A stretch of DNA of 18,132 nt from Planctomycetota bacterium (lineage in GTDB: Bacteria; Planctomycetota; SBBH01; JACQRN01). The stretch lies in assembly GCA_016206515.1 (NCBI GenBank), contig JACQRN010000179.1, positions 1 to 18,132 on the forward strand. Direction: 5' to 3'. Below the pieces are notes generated by a model. The model worked only from the letters and a program-made list of their open reading frames with translations. It searched no databases and was not told the DNA's origin. The position numbers and the translations under genes are program-made. Positions 1-7,924 of this stretch are shown one piece after another; position 1 is the first letter of the stretch; every line of letters begins with the position of its first letter.

Positions 1-32
1 CGCAGGGCGTCGCAGTAGCCTTTTCCGACCCG

Positions 33-1475
33 ATGCGACGTCGTGCAGCCCTGTGCATCGCGCTCCTGCTGTGTCTTCTGGGTTCCTTCGTGCGCCCCGG
101 GACGGCGGCGGCGGAGCCGACCCCCTTCGAGGAGGAGGAGAGGCGCCGGGAATTGGAGGAGGAGGCCCAGCGACGCCTTCTGGCGGGGAACCGCTGGTTC
201 CACTTCCGCGACCTCGACTGGGGGGGGTGGCTTCGGTCCGGGGTGTTCTGGATCGAGGACCGGCCCGATACCTCGACGGTCGCGTCGAACGACATCGGGC
301 TGCGGGACGCCGACCTTCGGTTCTGGGTCCACTGGAAGGCCGCCGATACGCACGAGTTCTTCGTCCGCTCGAAGATGCGATACTTCGACTACTCCCCCGG
401 GGACGAGCCCGGCCGGATCGAGGAGGACTGGGAGACCCTGGAGGTGGACCAGGGGTACTACGCCTGGACGGGGCGGTGGACGGGTCGCGACGGGATCTGG
501 AAGCCGGTCGAGGCGAGGGTCCAGGCGGGCCGGCAGTTCCTGCAGGTTGGAAACGGGATCGCGTACAACCAGGTGAACGACGGCGTGCAGGCGGTCGTGC
601 GGTACCCGCGCTGGCGGGGGACGGTGCTCGCCGCCGAGACCGACCACGACGACGAGAACATCGATGGGAGCGAGGCGGTCGCCCGCCATTCCCGCCGGAG
701 GTTTTACGGGGCGCAGGCCGACTATCTCGCGCTCGGTCGGCACTCCCCCTACCTGTACCTCCTGCACGAGCGGGACCATCCGGACGAGCGCCCCAACTCG
801 TCGCGCGAGTTCGACTACGACGCGATCTACACGGGTGTGGGAAGCGAGGGGGAGTTCTTCCACCGCCTGGTCCGGTACCAGGCGGAAACCATCGAACAGA
901 GGGGACGCAGCTACGTCCGCCGCACGACCCCGATCCGGGTGCTCTCCGAGCCGATCGACGCGCGGGCGTTCGACGGGGGGCTGACCTGGTACCCGGAGGT
1001 CCGGGGCCGTCCGAGTTTCGGCGCGCGGTTCGCACACGCCTCCGGGGACCGGGATCGCGACTCCCCGACGATCACCGACCTCGGGAACGAGCCGGGGACC
1101 GACGACAACGGGTTCCTCGGGTTCGGGTACGCCTTCACCGGGTACGCGGCGGGGTTCCGGCTGGCGAACCTCCGGATGTGGCACGCCAGCGCGACGTTCC
1201 GGCCGTTCGACACCTCTTCCCCGGTCTGGAAGGATATGGAGGTGGGGGTGCACTACCTGAACTTCGCGAAGGACACACGCCAGGGGGGGATCTCCGACGT
1301 GCGCGCGACCGAGCCGGAGCACGAGATCGGGTACGAGTGGGCCTCCTCGGTGAACTGGCGTCCCCTGTCGGACCTCGTGGTGCGGCTGCGGTACGGGCGG
1401 TTCTCGGCGCGCGACGCCTACCCGCTCGACACCGACCGGGACTTCTTCGGGTTAACGGCGACGGTGCTGTTCTGA
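33..1475 (+). CDS. Alginate-export-type outer-membrane beta-barrel protein
   Basis: 480-aa predicted outer-membrane channel of the alginate export (AlgE-like) type. Residues 1-27 form a signal peptide with an arginine-rich start, a leucine-rich core and an Ala-Ala-Ala-Glu exit. A short Glu/Arg-rich segment (about 32-48) precedes the barrel. The rest is rich in alternating aromatic and charged strands (for example WVHWKAADTHEFFVRSKMRY near 97-116), and the chain ends in ...TATVLF, a terminal phenylalanine typical of proteins inserted by the BAM machinery. The family role is export or uptake of polysaccharide or other anionic solutes; the actual substrate cannot be read from sequence. No biosynthesis genes for alginate are in view, so a general porin role is equally likely. 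The start at 33 is the first ATG in frame; no clear ribosome site precedes it, and only 32 bases of upstream DNA are visible. The next gene starts 16 bases downstream. Confidence 0.72.
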   Translation: MRRRAALCIALLLCLLGSFVRPGTAAAEPTPFEEEERRRELEEEAQRRLLAGNRWFHFRDLDWGGWLRSGVFWIEDRPDTSTVASNDIGLRDADLRFWVHWKAADTHEFFVRSKMRYFDYSPGDEPGRIEEDWETLEVDQGYYAWTGRWTGRDGIWKPVEARVQAGRQFLQVGNGIAYNQVNDGVQAVVRYPRWRGTVLAAETDHDDENIDGSEAVARHSRRRFYGAQADYLALGRHSPYLYLLHERDHPDERPNSSREFDYDAIYTGVGSEGEFFHRLVRYQAETIEQRGRSYVRRTTPIRVLSEPIDARAFDGGLTWYPEVRGRPSFGARFAHASGDRDRDSPTITDLGNEPGTDDNGFLGFGYAFTGYAAGFRLANLRMWHASATFRPFDTSSPVWKDMEVGVHYLNFAKDTRQGGISDVRATEPEHEIGYEWASSVNWRPLSDLVVRLRYGRFSARDAYPLDTDRDFFGLTATVLF

Positions 1476-1491
1476 CGGGAGGAGGGGTGGA

Positions 1492-2184
1492 GTGAGATAT
1501 GTGAACGCGTCATCCACGGTACGAGCCGGGCCCCCGACCCCCTGTCGTCCCGAGGGGCGCGATGTTTCCGCGGACCGAGGGACCTATGTTGAGCGCTCGA
1601 TCGATGAACACAGGTCCCTCGTCGCTCGGGCGCAGTTCGTTGGCTCCTCGGGACGACAGGAGGCAGACGCCCCGGGCCCTCTTCTGCGGGCGTTCCTGGC
1701 TCCCCTCCTGGCGGTTGCTCTCCTCGCGTCCGGTCTGCCCGCCGAGGAGCCCGCGGCCGGCACGCCGGGCTCCACCTCCTTCTATCGGGATCTGCTCGAA
1801 AGGGAGGCCGCGACGTTCGGCGACGGGTGCCATGTCGTCCATACGCTGATGGCCGGGCTGGATGTGCAGGTCGACTTCGACGCAACGGTCGCGGCGCTTC
1901 GCGAGGCGGGGGTTCTTCCTCGCGAGGACAAGTCCTGGATCGCCCCGGAGGGGCCCCTGACCAAGGGGCGCCTGGCGCTGATGTTCTGCCGCGCCCTCGG
2001 GATCCGGGGCGGCCTGATGCGGCGCATCCTTCCGGGCTCCTCGCGCTACGCCTACAAGGAATTTCTGACCCTGGGGTTCATGGAGTCGGGCGGGGAGCGC
2101 CAGGGGCTCTCCGGCGCGGAGGTGATCAGCATCCTGTCGCTTTGCCAGGAGTGGCGCGAGGCGCAGGGCGGGAGCGGGGGGTAG
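1492..2184 (+). CDS. Unrecognised secreted protein with a repeat-derived N-terminus
   Basis: I do not recognise this family. The reading frame begins with GTG at 1492, five bases after a strong ribosome site (GGGAGGAGGGG), giving 230 aa. A convincing signal peptide (LLRAFLAPLLAVALLASG, residues 64-81) lies well inside the protein. The 60-odd residues before it are encoded largely by a palindromic repeat (1541-1660) and look non-functional (basic, Gly/Pro/Ser-rich). No ATG, GTG or TTG lies in frame between 1504 and the signal peptide; only a CTG at 1684 is available. Either the repeat was inserted in frame after the original start or the true start is non-canonical. The mature part (about 90-225) has three helix-like blocks: KGRLALMFCRALGIRGG, YAYKEFLTLGFM and LSGAEVISILSLCQEW. 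It ends one base before the FecR-domain gene, so the two are probably translationally coupled. Confidence 0.6.
   Translation: MRYVNASSTVRAGPPTPCRPEGRDVSADRGTYVERSIDEHRSLVARAQFVGSSGRQEADAPGPLLRAFLAPLLAVALLASGLPAEEPAAGTPGSTSFYRDLLEREAATFGDGCHVVHTLMAGLDVQVDFDATVAALREAGVLPREDKSWIAPEGPLTKGRLALMFCRALGIRGGLMRRILPGSSRYAYKEFLTLGFMESGGERQGLSGAEVISILSLCQEWREAQGGSGG
1541..1660. repeat. 120-bp REP-like palindromic element
   Basis: The outer arms CCTGTCGTCCCGAGG (1541-1555) and CCTCGGGACGACAGG (1646-1660) are perfect 15-bp reverse complements. The inner arms GAGGGACCTATGTT (1577-1590) and AACACAGGTCCCTC (1607-1620) match except at one G-U-compatible position. GAGCGCTC (1591-1598) lies at the tip. Together they form a long two-tiered hairpin. 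The motif order TCCCGAG...GCG...GAGGGACC resembles a widespread intergenic repeat class of the form TCATCCTGAGCGAAGCGAAGGATC, which I know from memory, and a related copy lies at 5823-5845. It falls within the reading frame at 1492-2184 and is read through without a stop. Confidence 0.8.
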
Positions 2185-2185
2185 A

Positions 2186-3271
2186 ATGGCGCGAATGGAG
2201 ATCGCGAAGGTTCTCGGGACGTCCGCCCTCGGCGCCGCGGCGTTGGGATTCCTCCTTTTCCCGGTCCTGACGCCGGCAGAGGATTCGGCTCCGGTGCCGG
2301 AGGCGGAACCGGAGGCGCCCCCCGGGGATCCGGCGGCGGAGGCCCGCGCGCCTCTTCTCGTCACGATCATCCAGGTCGAGGGTTCGGTCGAGGTCCGCCT
2401 CCCCGGCGAGGAAGCCTGGAAGCCGGCGGCGGTCGACATGACGCTCCCCGAGGCGAGCGAACTGTCGACCGGTTTCGCCTCGCGCGCCGCGTTCCGGACG
2501 CCCGAGGGGGCGACGCTCCTGGTGCGGCCGCTCACCCAGCTGAAGATCGGCGCGGCGTACCGCGAAGAGGACGTCTCGCGCCTGGAGGTCGAGCTGAAGA
2601 TCGGCAAGATCCGCGCGGAGGCGTCCGAGCTGACCGGCGAGTCGGACCTGCGCGTGCGCACGCCGCGCCTCACCGCCTCGGTCCGGGGGACCGTCTTCGA
2701 GTTCCAGTCCCTGGCGCACCGCGACTCTCTGTTCGGCGTGGAAGGGGTCACCCGCGGGACCGACCCGTCGGGGCTCGCGCGGGACCTGCACGCGCGCGAC
2801 GCGACGAACGAGCGGATGGTCCAGTGCCTCGAGGCGATGCGGATGGAGAGGGTCCTGGACACCACGGTCCAGGGGCTCTCCTTCGGCGAGGGGCGGATCA
2901 ACCAGAAGGAGGCGATGGGGCACCTCGTGTCGATCGTTCCGAGCGGCCTGGGGCTCCGCACGGGGATGCCCTTGCAGGACGGGTACCTCGGCCAGCCCGG
3001 GGCGGTCCAGTTCATCTGCCCCTGGGGGACTCCCGAGGCGAGGCAGCGCGAGTACGACAAGCTTCTGCTCTCCCCGTTCCCCGCGCCGGGCTCGCCGAAT
3101 CCCTGGAACGAACTGAGGGACTTCCTGTCGACCGGGGATGTATCGCTGAAACCCGCGGCCGAGATCGACCTGAAGAACCTGTACGATTTCCACGCCGAGT
3201 ACCGCCCCTGGATGCGGGACCTGAAGAACTGCACCCCGCACGGGCAGACGCTGCCGGATCCGCCGCCGTAG
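2186..3271 (+). CDS. FecR-domain periplasmic protein
   Basis: 361 aa. A hydrophobic N-terminus (about residues 7-30) acts as signal peptide or membrane anchor, followed by a Pro/Glu/Ala-rich linker (31-53). A FecR-type domain spans about 55-175: VTIIQVEGSVEVRLPGEEAW, a central RAAFRTPEGATLLVRPLTQLKI and the hallmark DLRVRTPRLTASVRGTVFEF. About 185 further residues have no recognisable domain. Classical FecR proteins relay signals to a FecI sigma factor. No sigma factor is visible here and the DUF4880 cytoplasmic part is absent, so this is the secreted FecR-domain class often found beside CHASE2 cyclases. It starts one base after the upstream stop; ATG 2195 is an alternative start. The cyclase gene follows after 61 bases. 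A role in envelope sensing with the cyclase is inferred from this context. Confidence 0.8.
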   Translation: MARMEIAKVLGTSALGAAALGFLLFPVLTPAEDSAPVPEAEPEAPPGDPAAEARAPLLVTIIQVEGSVEVRLPGEEAWKPAAVDMTLPEASELSTGFASRAAFRTPEGATLLVRPLTQLKIGAAYREEDVSRLEVELKIGKIRAEASELTGESDLRVRTPRLTASVRGTVFEFQSLAHRDSLFGVEGVTRGTDPSGLARDLHARDATNERMVQCLEAMRMERVLDTTVQGLSFGEGRINQKEAMGHLVSIVPSGLGLRTGMPLQDGYLGQPGAVQFICPWGTPEARQREYDKLLLSPFPAPGSPNPWNELRDFLSTGDVSLKPAAEIDLKNLYDFHAEYRPWMRDLKNCTPHGQTLPDPPP

Positions 3272-3332
3272 GAAGCCCGGATCGTGCGACGTCCGGCGCG
3301 AGGCGTCCGGCAGGCCGTAGACTTCCGTTTTC

Positions 3333-5783
3333 GTGAAACCCATCCTCCTCGCACCCCTCGGGATCGCCCTCTCGCTGGGGCTCGCCGCCACGCCGGTCGG
3401 GACCCGGCTCGAGGCGATCGGCGAGGACCTGCGCTTCCGGTGGCGGAGCGCCCCGGAGTCGTCGGACAACCTTCTGCACATCGACATCGACGACGCCTCC
3501 ATCGAGCGGGTCGGCCGGTGGCCGTGGTCCCGTGTCACGCAGGGGCGCATCCTCCGGACCCTCGGTTCCCTGGGGCCCTCGGCGGTCCTCGTCGACATCG
3601 AATACCCCGATCCGTCCGGTCCGGAGCTCCGTCCGCGCGCTGAGGTCGAGGAGATCCTGGCGGATCCGGAGGGGGCCGCCTTCGACCGGCTCCTGGTCGA
3701 TCCGGACGCCGAGCTGGCGGGCGCCATCTGGGAGGCGGAGTGCGTCCATCTCGCGTACCACTTCGAGGACGATCCGAAAATCGTGGACGGGGTGTGGGAA
3801 TGCTCATCGCCGCTCCCTCCCCGAGCGGCGTTCGTCGAGGCGGCGCGCGGGACCGGGTTCGTCGACGTCCGGGGCGACCCGTTCGACGGGGTCCTGCGCA
3901 AGGCCCCCCTGTTCATCCGTCACCAGGGACGGCTCGTCCCGAACCTCGCCCTCGGGTACTGGCTGGACGGCTGCGACGCGGCGTTCCGCTCGGCCTGCTC
4001 CGTTCGGGACGGAGTCGTATCCGTTCCGCGCCGTCCTCCCTTGGGAGGCATGATCCGGATCCCGGTCGACGGCGAGGGGGGCGCGACGATCGATTGGGCG
4101 GACACCGGATCGACGGGGGAGACCTGGGAGACCCACCTGGGGCCGCACCTGCCGTGCGCCGCGCTGTTCGACCTGTGGGAGTTGAGGGAGCTGGTCGTCC
4201 AGGGGATGCGGGAGCTTCATCGGGGGATCGCTCACCGCCTCACGGAGGAGTGGCTGGTCTCCTACGGCGAGCTCCAGGCGGAGCATCGCAGGGCGATGGG
4301 GGAGAGAGAGCGCGCCGCGTGCGACGCGGCGGGGCTCGCCCTGCGCAACCGGATTGGCGAAGCGGGGGGGATCTGCGTACGGATCCGTGGGGAGATGGCA
4401 CAGATGCTCGCGGGCGGCTCCAGCGCCGCGCGGCAGGTCGGGGATGCCCTGGAGAAGGTCGAGATGTGCGCTCTCCGTGAACGCGATCTCACTTCGCGCC
4501 TGGGCGATCTAGTAGAGGGGAAAACCTGCTTCCTCGGCGCCGTCTACTCCGCCGGGACGGACTTCCGGGCGATCCCGACCCGCGCTGCCTTCCCCGGCGT
4601 CGCGGTCCACTCGAACCTCCTCGATATGCTCCAGAAGGAGCGGTTCGTCCGGCGCTTCCCGGGGTGGGCGAGGCCCGTCGCGATGATCGCGGCGGGGCTC
4701 CTGGCGGCGTGGGCCGCGATGCGCCTCCAAGTCGGGGCCGGCGGGACTCTCCTGGCGTCGTGCGGCGGGGCGTACGTCGGCGCGCTCGTGTTCCTATTCG
4801 GCCGATGGGCGTGGATGGGGCCGATGGCCGCGCCTCTCCTCGCGCTCGGGGTCAACTACACCGCGCTCACCGCCTACCGGCAGCTGACCACCGAGAAGGA
4901 CCGGCGCAGGATCCGGAAGATGTTCGAGCTGTACCTCTCTCCGTCGGTCATCATGGAGTTGGAGAAACACCCGGAGATGCTCCAACTGGGCGGGGAGGAG
5001 CGCGAGATCACCTCCTACTTCTCGGACATCCAGTCGTTCACGCCGATCGCCGAGGGGATGAGCTCCCCGGAGCTGGTGGAACTGCTGCGGGACTACTTCG
5101 ACCGGATGACGCACGTGGTCCTGGAGCATCACGGCACGCTGGACAAGTACGTCGGGGACGCGATCGTCGCGATCTGGGGGGCGCCGATCCCGCAGGGGGA
5201 CCACGCCCTGCGCGCGGTCCGGACGGCGCTGGAAAGCCAGGCGGCGCTGGCGGGTCTGCGGGAATGGCTGCGCGTCGAGGGGAAGCCTCCTTTGTTTATG
5301 CGCATCGGGATCAACTCCGGCAAGGCCGTGGTGGGGAACATGGGATCCACCGAGCGGTTCAACTACACGGCGCTCGGCGACACGGTGAACCTCGCCGCGC
5401 GCCTCGAGGGGGCGAACAAGCCGTTCGGGACCTGGATCCTGATCGGTCCGGGGACGCACGCGGCGGTCCGCCACGAGATCGCGTGCCGTAGGGTCGCTCA
5501 CCTCGTCGTCCTGGGCCGGTCCCAGCCGGTCTGGGCGTACGAGCCGATCGCCCCCGAGGCGGGGCTCCCGCCGGAGCGGCACGCGTGGCTCGACGCGTAC
5601 CACCTGGCGCTCGACCAGTACGTGAAGGGGGACCTCCCCCTGGCGCGGACGATGTTCGAGGGGGTCCTCGCGCAGACCCCGGACGACGGCCCCTCGCTCT
5701 TCTACCGCGGCGAGTGCGCGCGCCTCGCCGGTGCGCCGCTCCCCGATGGGTGGGACGGGAGGGTGGTGCTGGATGTAAAGTGA
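3333..5783 (+). CDS. CHASE2-domain class III adenylate cyclase
   Basis: 816-aa membrane receptor predicted to make cAMP from ATP in response to a periplasmic signal. The order is: an N-terminal hydrophobic segment (3-20), a CHASE2 sensor (about 30-440) containing a long helical insert rich in Glu/Arg (about 285-400), three membrane segments (about 445-465, 469-490 and 495-515), a linker helix, and a cyclase domain (about 555-740). The metal-binding aspartates D565 (YFSDIQSFT) and D609 are present. K605 (LDKYVGD) and D683 (LGDTVNLAARLE) are the adenine-selecting pair, and N686 and R690 fit the transition-state residues, so ATP is the expected substrate. The tail (about 755-816) looks like one TPR unit. 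The start is GTG 3333, the first possible start after an in-frame TAG; the ribosome site is weak. It sits 61 bases behind the FecR-domain gene. Confidence 0.93.
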   Translation: MKPILLAPLGIALSLGLAATPVGTRLEAIGEDLRFRWRSAPESSDNLLHIDIDDASIERVGRWPWSRVTQGRILRTLGSLGPSAVLVDIEYPDPSGPELRPRAEVEEILADPEGAAFDRLLVDPDAELAGAIWEAECVHLAYHFEDDPKIVDGVWECSSPLPPRAAFVEAARGTGFVDVRGDPFDGVLRKAPLFIRHQGRLVPNLALGYWLDGCDAAFRSACSVRDGVVSVPRRPPLGGMIRIPVDGEGGATIDWADTGSTGETWETHLGPHLPCAALFDLWELRELVVQGMRELHRGIAHRLTEEWLVSYGELQAEHRRAMGERERAACDAAGLALRNRIGEAGGICVRIRGEMAQMLAGGSSAARQVGDALEKVEMCALRERDLTSRLGDLVEGKTCFLGAVYSAGTDFRAIPTRAAFPGVAVHSNLLDMLQKERFVRRFPGWARPVAMIAAGLLAAWAAMRLQVGAGGTLLASCGGAYVGALVFLFGRWAWMGPMAAPLLALGVNYTALTAYRQLTTEKDRRRIRKMFELYLSPSVIMELEKHPEMLQLGGEEREITSYFSDIQSFTPIAEGMSSPELVELLRDYFDRMTHVVLEHHGTLDKYVGDAIVAIWGAPIPQGDHALRAVRTALESQAALAGLREWLRVEGKPPLFMRIGINSGKAVVGNMGSTERFNYTALGDTVNLAARLEGANKPFGTWILIGPGTHAAVRHEIACRRVAHLVVLGRSQPVWAYEPIAPEAGLPPERHAWLDAYHLALDQYVKGDLPLARTMFEGVLAQTPDDGPSLFYRGECARLAGAPLPDGWDGRVVLDVK

Positions 5784-5822
5784 GCGGCCCTCTCCACCCC
5801 CTTTCAAAATGAAAGGGCCGCT
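5783..5822. repeat. Inverted repeat with two competing stems after the cyclase stop
   Basis: AGCGGCCCT (5783-5791) pairs with AGGGCCGCT (5814-5822). Alternatively CCCTTTCA (5799-5806) pairs with TGAAAGGG (5810-5817) around a three-base loop. The two foldings share bases 5814-5817 and so exclude each other. No run of T follows, so this is not a standard intrinsic terminator; it could protect the 3' end of the cyclase mRNA or belong to the adjoining repeat. Confidence 0.55.
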
Positions 5823-5845
5823 CATCCTGAGCCAAGCGAAGGATC
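5823..5845. repeat. REP-like repeat, TCATCCTGAG...GAAGGATC type
   Basis: TCATCCTGAGCCAAGCGAAGGAT followed by CC matches a common intergenic repeat pattern of bacterial genomes (recalled, not searched). It shares the CATCCTGAG/CGTCCCGAG opening and GAAGGATCC/GAGGGACCT closing with the element at 1541-1660. Confidence 0.55.
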
Positions 5846-5861
5846 CATGTGTTTCGAGGTA

Positions 5862-5882
5862 GGGCGGACTTGATGTCCGCCC
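5862..5882. repeat. Perfect 8-bp hairpin GGGCGGAC-TTGAT-GTCCGCCC
   Basis: GGGCGGAC (5862-5869) and GTCCGCCC (5875-5882) are exact reverse complements around TTGAT. It lies between the cyclase and the oxidoreductase and resembles dispersed short palindromes; no T-run follows. Confidence 0.6.
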
Positions 5883-5963
5883 GTGTGTGCTGGGCGCGGA
5901 TCAACCGCCCCCCACCGTTGTCACAGGACCGTATGTTCGCGATCGAGGTATCCTGGCGATCCT

Positions 5964-7178
5964 ATGGCCGAGGTAAGGGAGATCACCTGCGACGTCGTCG
6001 TCCTGGGTGGCGGGGTCGCCGGCCTCTGGATCCTCGACGCCCTGCGCAGATCGGGGACGCGCGCCCTCCTGGTCGAGACCGGCGCGCTCGGCTCGGGGCA
6101 GACGATCACCGCCCAGGGGATCCTGCACGGCGGCGTGAAGTACGCGCTCTCCGGCGCCCCCTCGGACGCCGCGCGCGCCGTGCGGGACATGCCAGACCGA
6201 TGGCGGAGATCGCTCACTGGTGTTGAGGAGCCGGACCTTACCTCGGTCCACCTGCGCGCGCCCGTCTGTCATTTGTGGGGCGCCGACACGCTCCGCGGCA
6301 TGGCGGGGCTCCTCGGCGCGCGCGCCTTCCTGCGCGCCTCGCCGGAGAAGGTCGCCGACGCGGAGCGCCCCGCGTCGCTCGCGCGCGTGCCGGGCGCGGT
6401 CCTGCGCGTGCCGGAGCCGGTCCTCTGCCCGAGATCGCTCCTGGAGGTGCTCGCCGAGCGCAACGCGCCGTTCCTCCTCGCGGCGCGCGCCGTCTCGCCG
6501 CGCCGCGTGGAAGGGGGGGGGAGCGAGGTTCTCCTGGGGGATCCCCGGGGCGGGGCGGATCTGCTGGTGCGCGCGCGCATGCTCGTCCTATCCGCCGGGG
6601 CAGGGAACGAGTCGCTGCGCGCCGGCCTGGGGCTCCCTCCGGGCGCGATGCAGCGCCGCGCGCTCCACGTCCCGCTCCTGCGCGGGGAGATGCCGACACT
6701 GAACGGGCACTGCGTCGAGGGGGCCTCGGTCCGCCTGACGGTGACCACGGGGCGCGACCGCTCGGGGCGCGTTGTGTGGCACCTCGGCGGGGGGCTCTCC
6801 GAGGAGGGGGTCCGCCTGGAGCCCCCGGCGCTCCTGCGCCTGGCGCGCGCCGAGGTGGAGAGGCTCCTTCCGGGGACCGACCTGTCCGGCGCGCAGGGGG
6901 CGACGTTCCGCGTCGACCGCGCGGAGGGGCGCGGCGAGGGGGGGAGCATGCCGGGGGACGTCACGGTCCTGCGGGATGGGGACGTCGTGACCGCCTGGCC
7001 GACCAAGCTGGTGCTCGCTCCGCGCCTGGCCGAGCGCGTCCTGGACCTGCTGCAGTTGGCGGCCTGCAGCGGAAGGGAGGAGGCGTGGCGCGCGGAGGCC
7101 ACCTCGCTCGCCTGGCCCTCGTCGCCGGTCGCGCCTCTGCCGTGGGACCGGGAGGACCTGACATGGACCGGACCCTAG
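5964..7178 (+). CDS. FAD-dependent oxidoreductase (DAO-like fold)
   Basis: 404 aa from ATG 5964. The open frame extends upstream to 5883, but that part crosses repeat DNA and the conserved protein begins here. The N-terminus is a Rossmann FAD site: DVVVLGGGVAGLWILDAL holds the GxGxxG glycines G15, G17 and G20, and E39 at the end of the second strand (LLVETG) would bind the adenosine ribose. GSGQTITAQGILHGG follows, typical of D-amino-acid-oxidase-like enzymes. The C-terminus (DGDVVTAWPTKLVLAPRLAERVLDLL, about 346-371) carries the usual end of this fold. The substrate is unknown. No signal peptide or membrane segment is seen, so it is cytoplasmic. The last 16 bases overlap the aldo/keto reductase gene, which suggests coupled translation and a shared pathway. 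The ribosome site is weak. Confidence 0.82.
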   Translation: MAEVREITCDVVVLGGGVAGLWILDALRRSGTRALLVETGALGSGQTITAQGILHGGVKYALSGAPSDAARAVRDMPDRWRRSLTGVEEPDLTSVHLRAPVCHLWGADTLRGMAGLLGARAFLRASPEKVADAERPASLARVPGAVLRVPEPVLCPRSLLEVLAERNAPFLLAARAVSPRRVEGGGSEVLLGDPRGGADLLVRARMLVLSAGAGNESLRAGLGLPPGAMQRRALHVPLLRGEMPTLNGHCVEGASVRLTVTTGRDRSGRVVWHLGGGLSEEGVRLEPPALLRLARAEVERLLPGTDLSGAQGATFRVDRAEGRGEGGSMPGDVTVLRDGDVVTAWPTKLVLAPRLAERVLDLLQLAACSGREEAWRAEATSLAWPSSPVAPLPWDREDLTWTGP

Positions 7179-7924
7179 GGCGCGGCGGCCCGGCGGTCTC
7201 CCCGCTTGGGTACGGCGCCTTCAAGATCGGGCGGAACGCAGGGGTCAAGTACGCTTCTCCCTACGACCTGCCCGACGAGGTGACTGCCGCGCGGCTCCTC
7301 AACGGCGTCCTCGACATGGGGATCCGTCTTATCGACACCGCCCCCGCGTACGGGACGAGCGAGCAGAGGATCGGGCGCGCGATCGCGCATCGCAGGTCGG
7401 AGTTCGTTCTGTCGACGAAGGCGGGGGAGCGGTTCGAGGGGGGGCGCTCCTCGTGGGACTTCTCGGGGCCGGCGATCGAGAGGAGCGCGGAGGAGAGTCT
7501 CCGGCGCCTGCGGACCGACGCCGTGGACCTGCTTCTGCTCCACTCCGACGGGCGCGACATCGAGATTCAAAGGGAGGAAACAGGCGCGGTCGCCGCCCTG
7601 TGCCATCTGAAGAGGCGCGGGCTCGCGCGCCGCATCGGACTGTCGGGGAAGACGCCCGAGGGGGCGCGCTCCGCGCTCGCCTGGGCGGACGTGCTGATGG
7701 TCGAGTACCACCCGCGGGATCGCTCCCACGAGGGGGTGATCGCCGAGGCCGCCGCGCGCGGCGTCGGGGTGCTCGTCAAGAAGCCGCTCGGGTCGGGGCG
7801 CCTCGATCCCGGGGAGGCGATCCGGTTCGTTCTGGGGAACCCCGGCGTCTGCGCCGGCGTGGTGTCGTCCCTCTCCCTGGCGCACCTGCGGGAGAATCTC
7901 GCGGGGGCTGGAGCGAACCTCTAG
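7163..7924 (+). CDS. Aldo/keto reductase
   Basis: 253-aa cytoplasmic NAD(P)H-dependent carbonyl reductase. The catalytic tetrad is complete: D58 and Y63 in LIDTAPAYGTSEQRIG, K86 in STKAGE, and H127 in LLLLHSDG. The C-terminal half continues the TIM barrel (RIGLSGKTPEGARSAL, VGVLVKKPLGSGRL) and ends in the cofactor-binding pattern GNPGVCAGVVSSLSLAHLRENL. It is shorter than many family members (around 280-340 aa), mostly through compact loops and a trimmed tail. ATG 7163 has a GGGAGG ribosome site about seven bases upstream inside the oxidoreductase gene and overlaps that gene by 16 bases. The pair probably processes a common metabolite, but the substrate cannot be named. The stop TAG lies in CTAG, shared with the convergent minus-strand gene. 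Confidence 0.88.
   Translation: MDRTLGRGGPAVSPLGYGAFKIGRNAGVKYASPYDLPDEVTAARLLNGVLDMGIRLIDTAPAYGTSEQRIGRAIAHRRSEFVLSTKAGERFEGGRSSWDFSGPAIERSAEESLRRLRTDAVDLLLLHSDGRDIEIQREETGAVAALCHLKRRGLARRIGLSGKTPEGARSALAWADVLMVEYHPRDRSHEGVIAEAAARGVGVLVKKPLGSGRLDPGEAIRFVLGNPGVCAGVVSSLSLAHLRENLAGAGANL

Noticed and set aside
1526..1679. CCGGGCCC at 1526-1533 and 1672-1679 as a target-site duplication around the palindrome
   Set aside because: The repeats do not abut the element symmetrically, and an 8-bp GC-only palindromic word is likely by chance at this base composition.
1510..3916. Long minus-strand open frames opposite the secreted, FecR-domain and cyclase genes
   Set aside because: They are Arg/Pro/Ser-rich shadows typical of high-GC DNA, lying opposite well-supported plus-strand genes.
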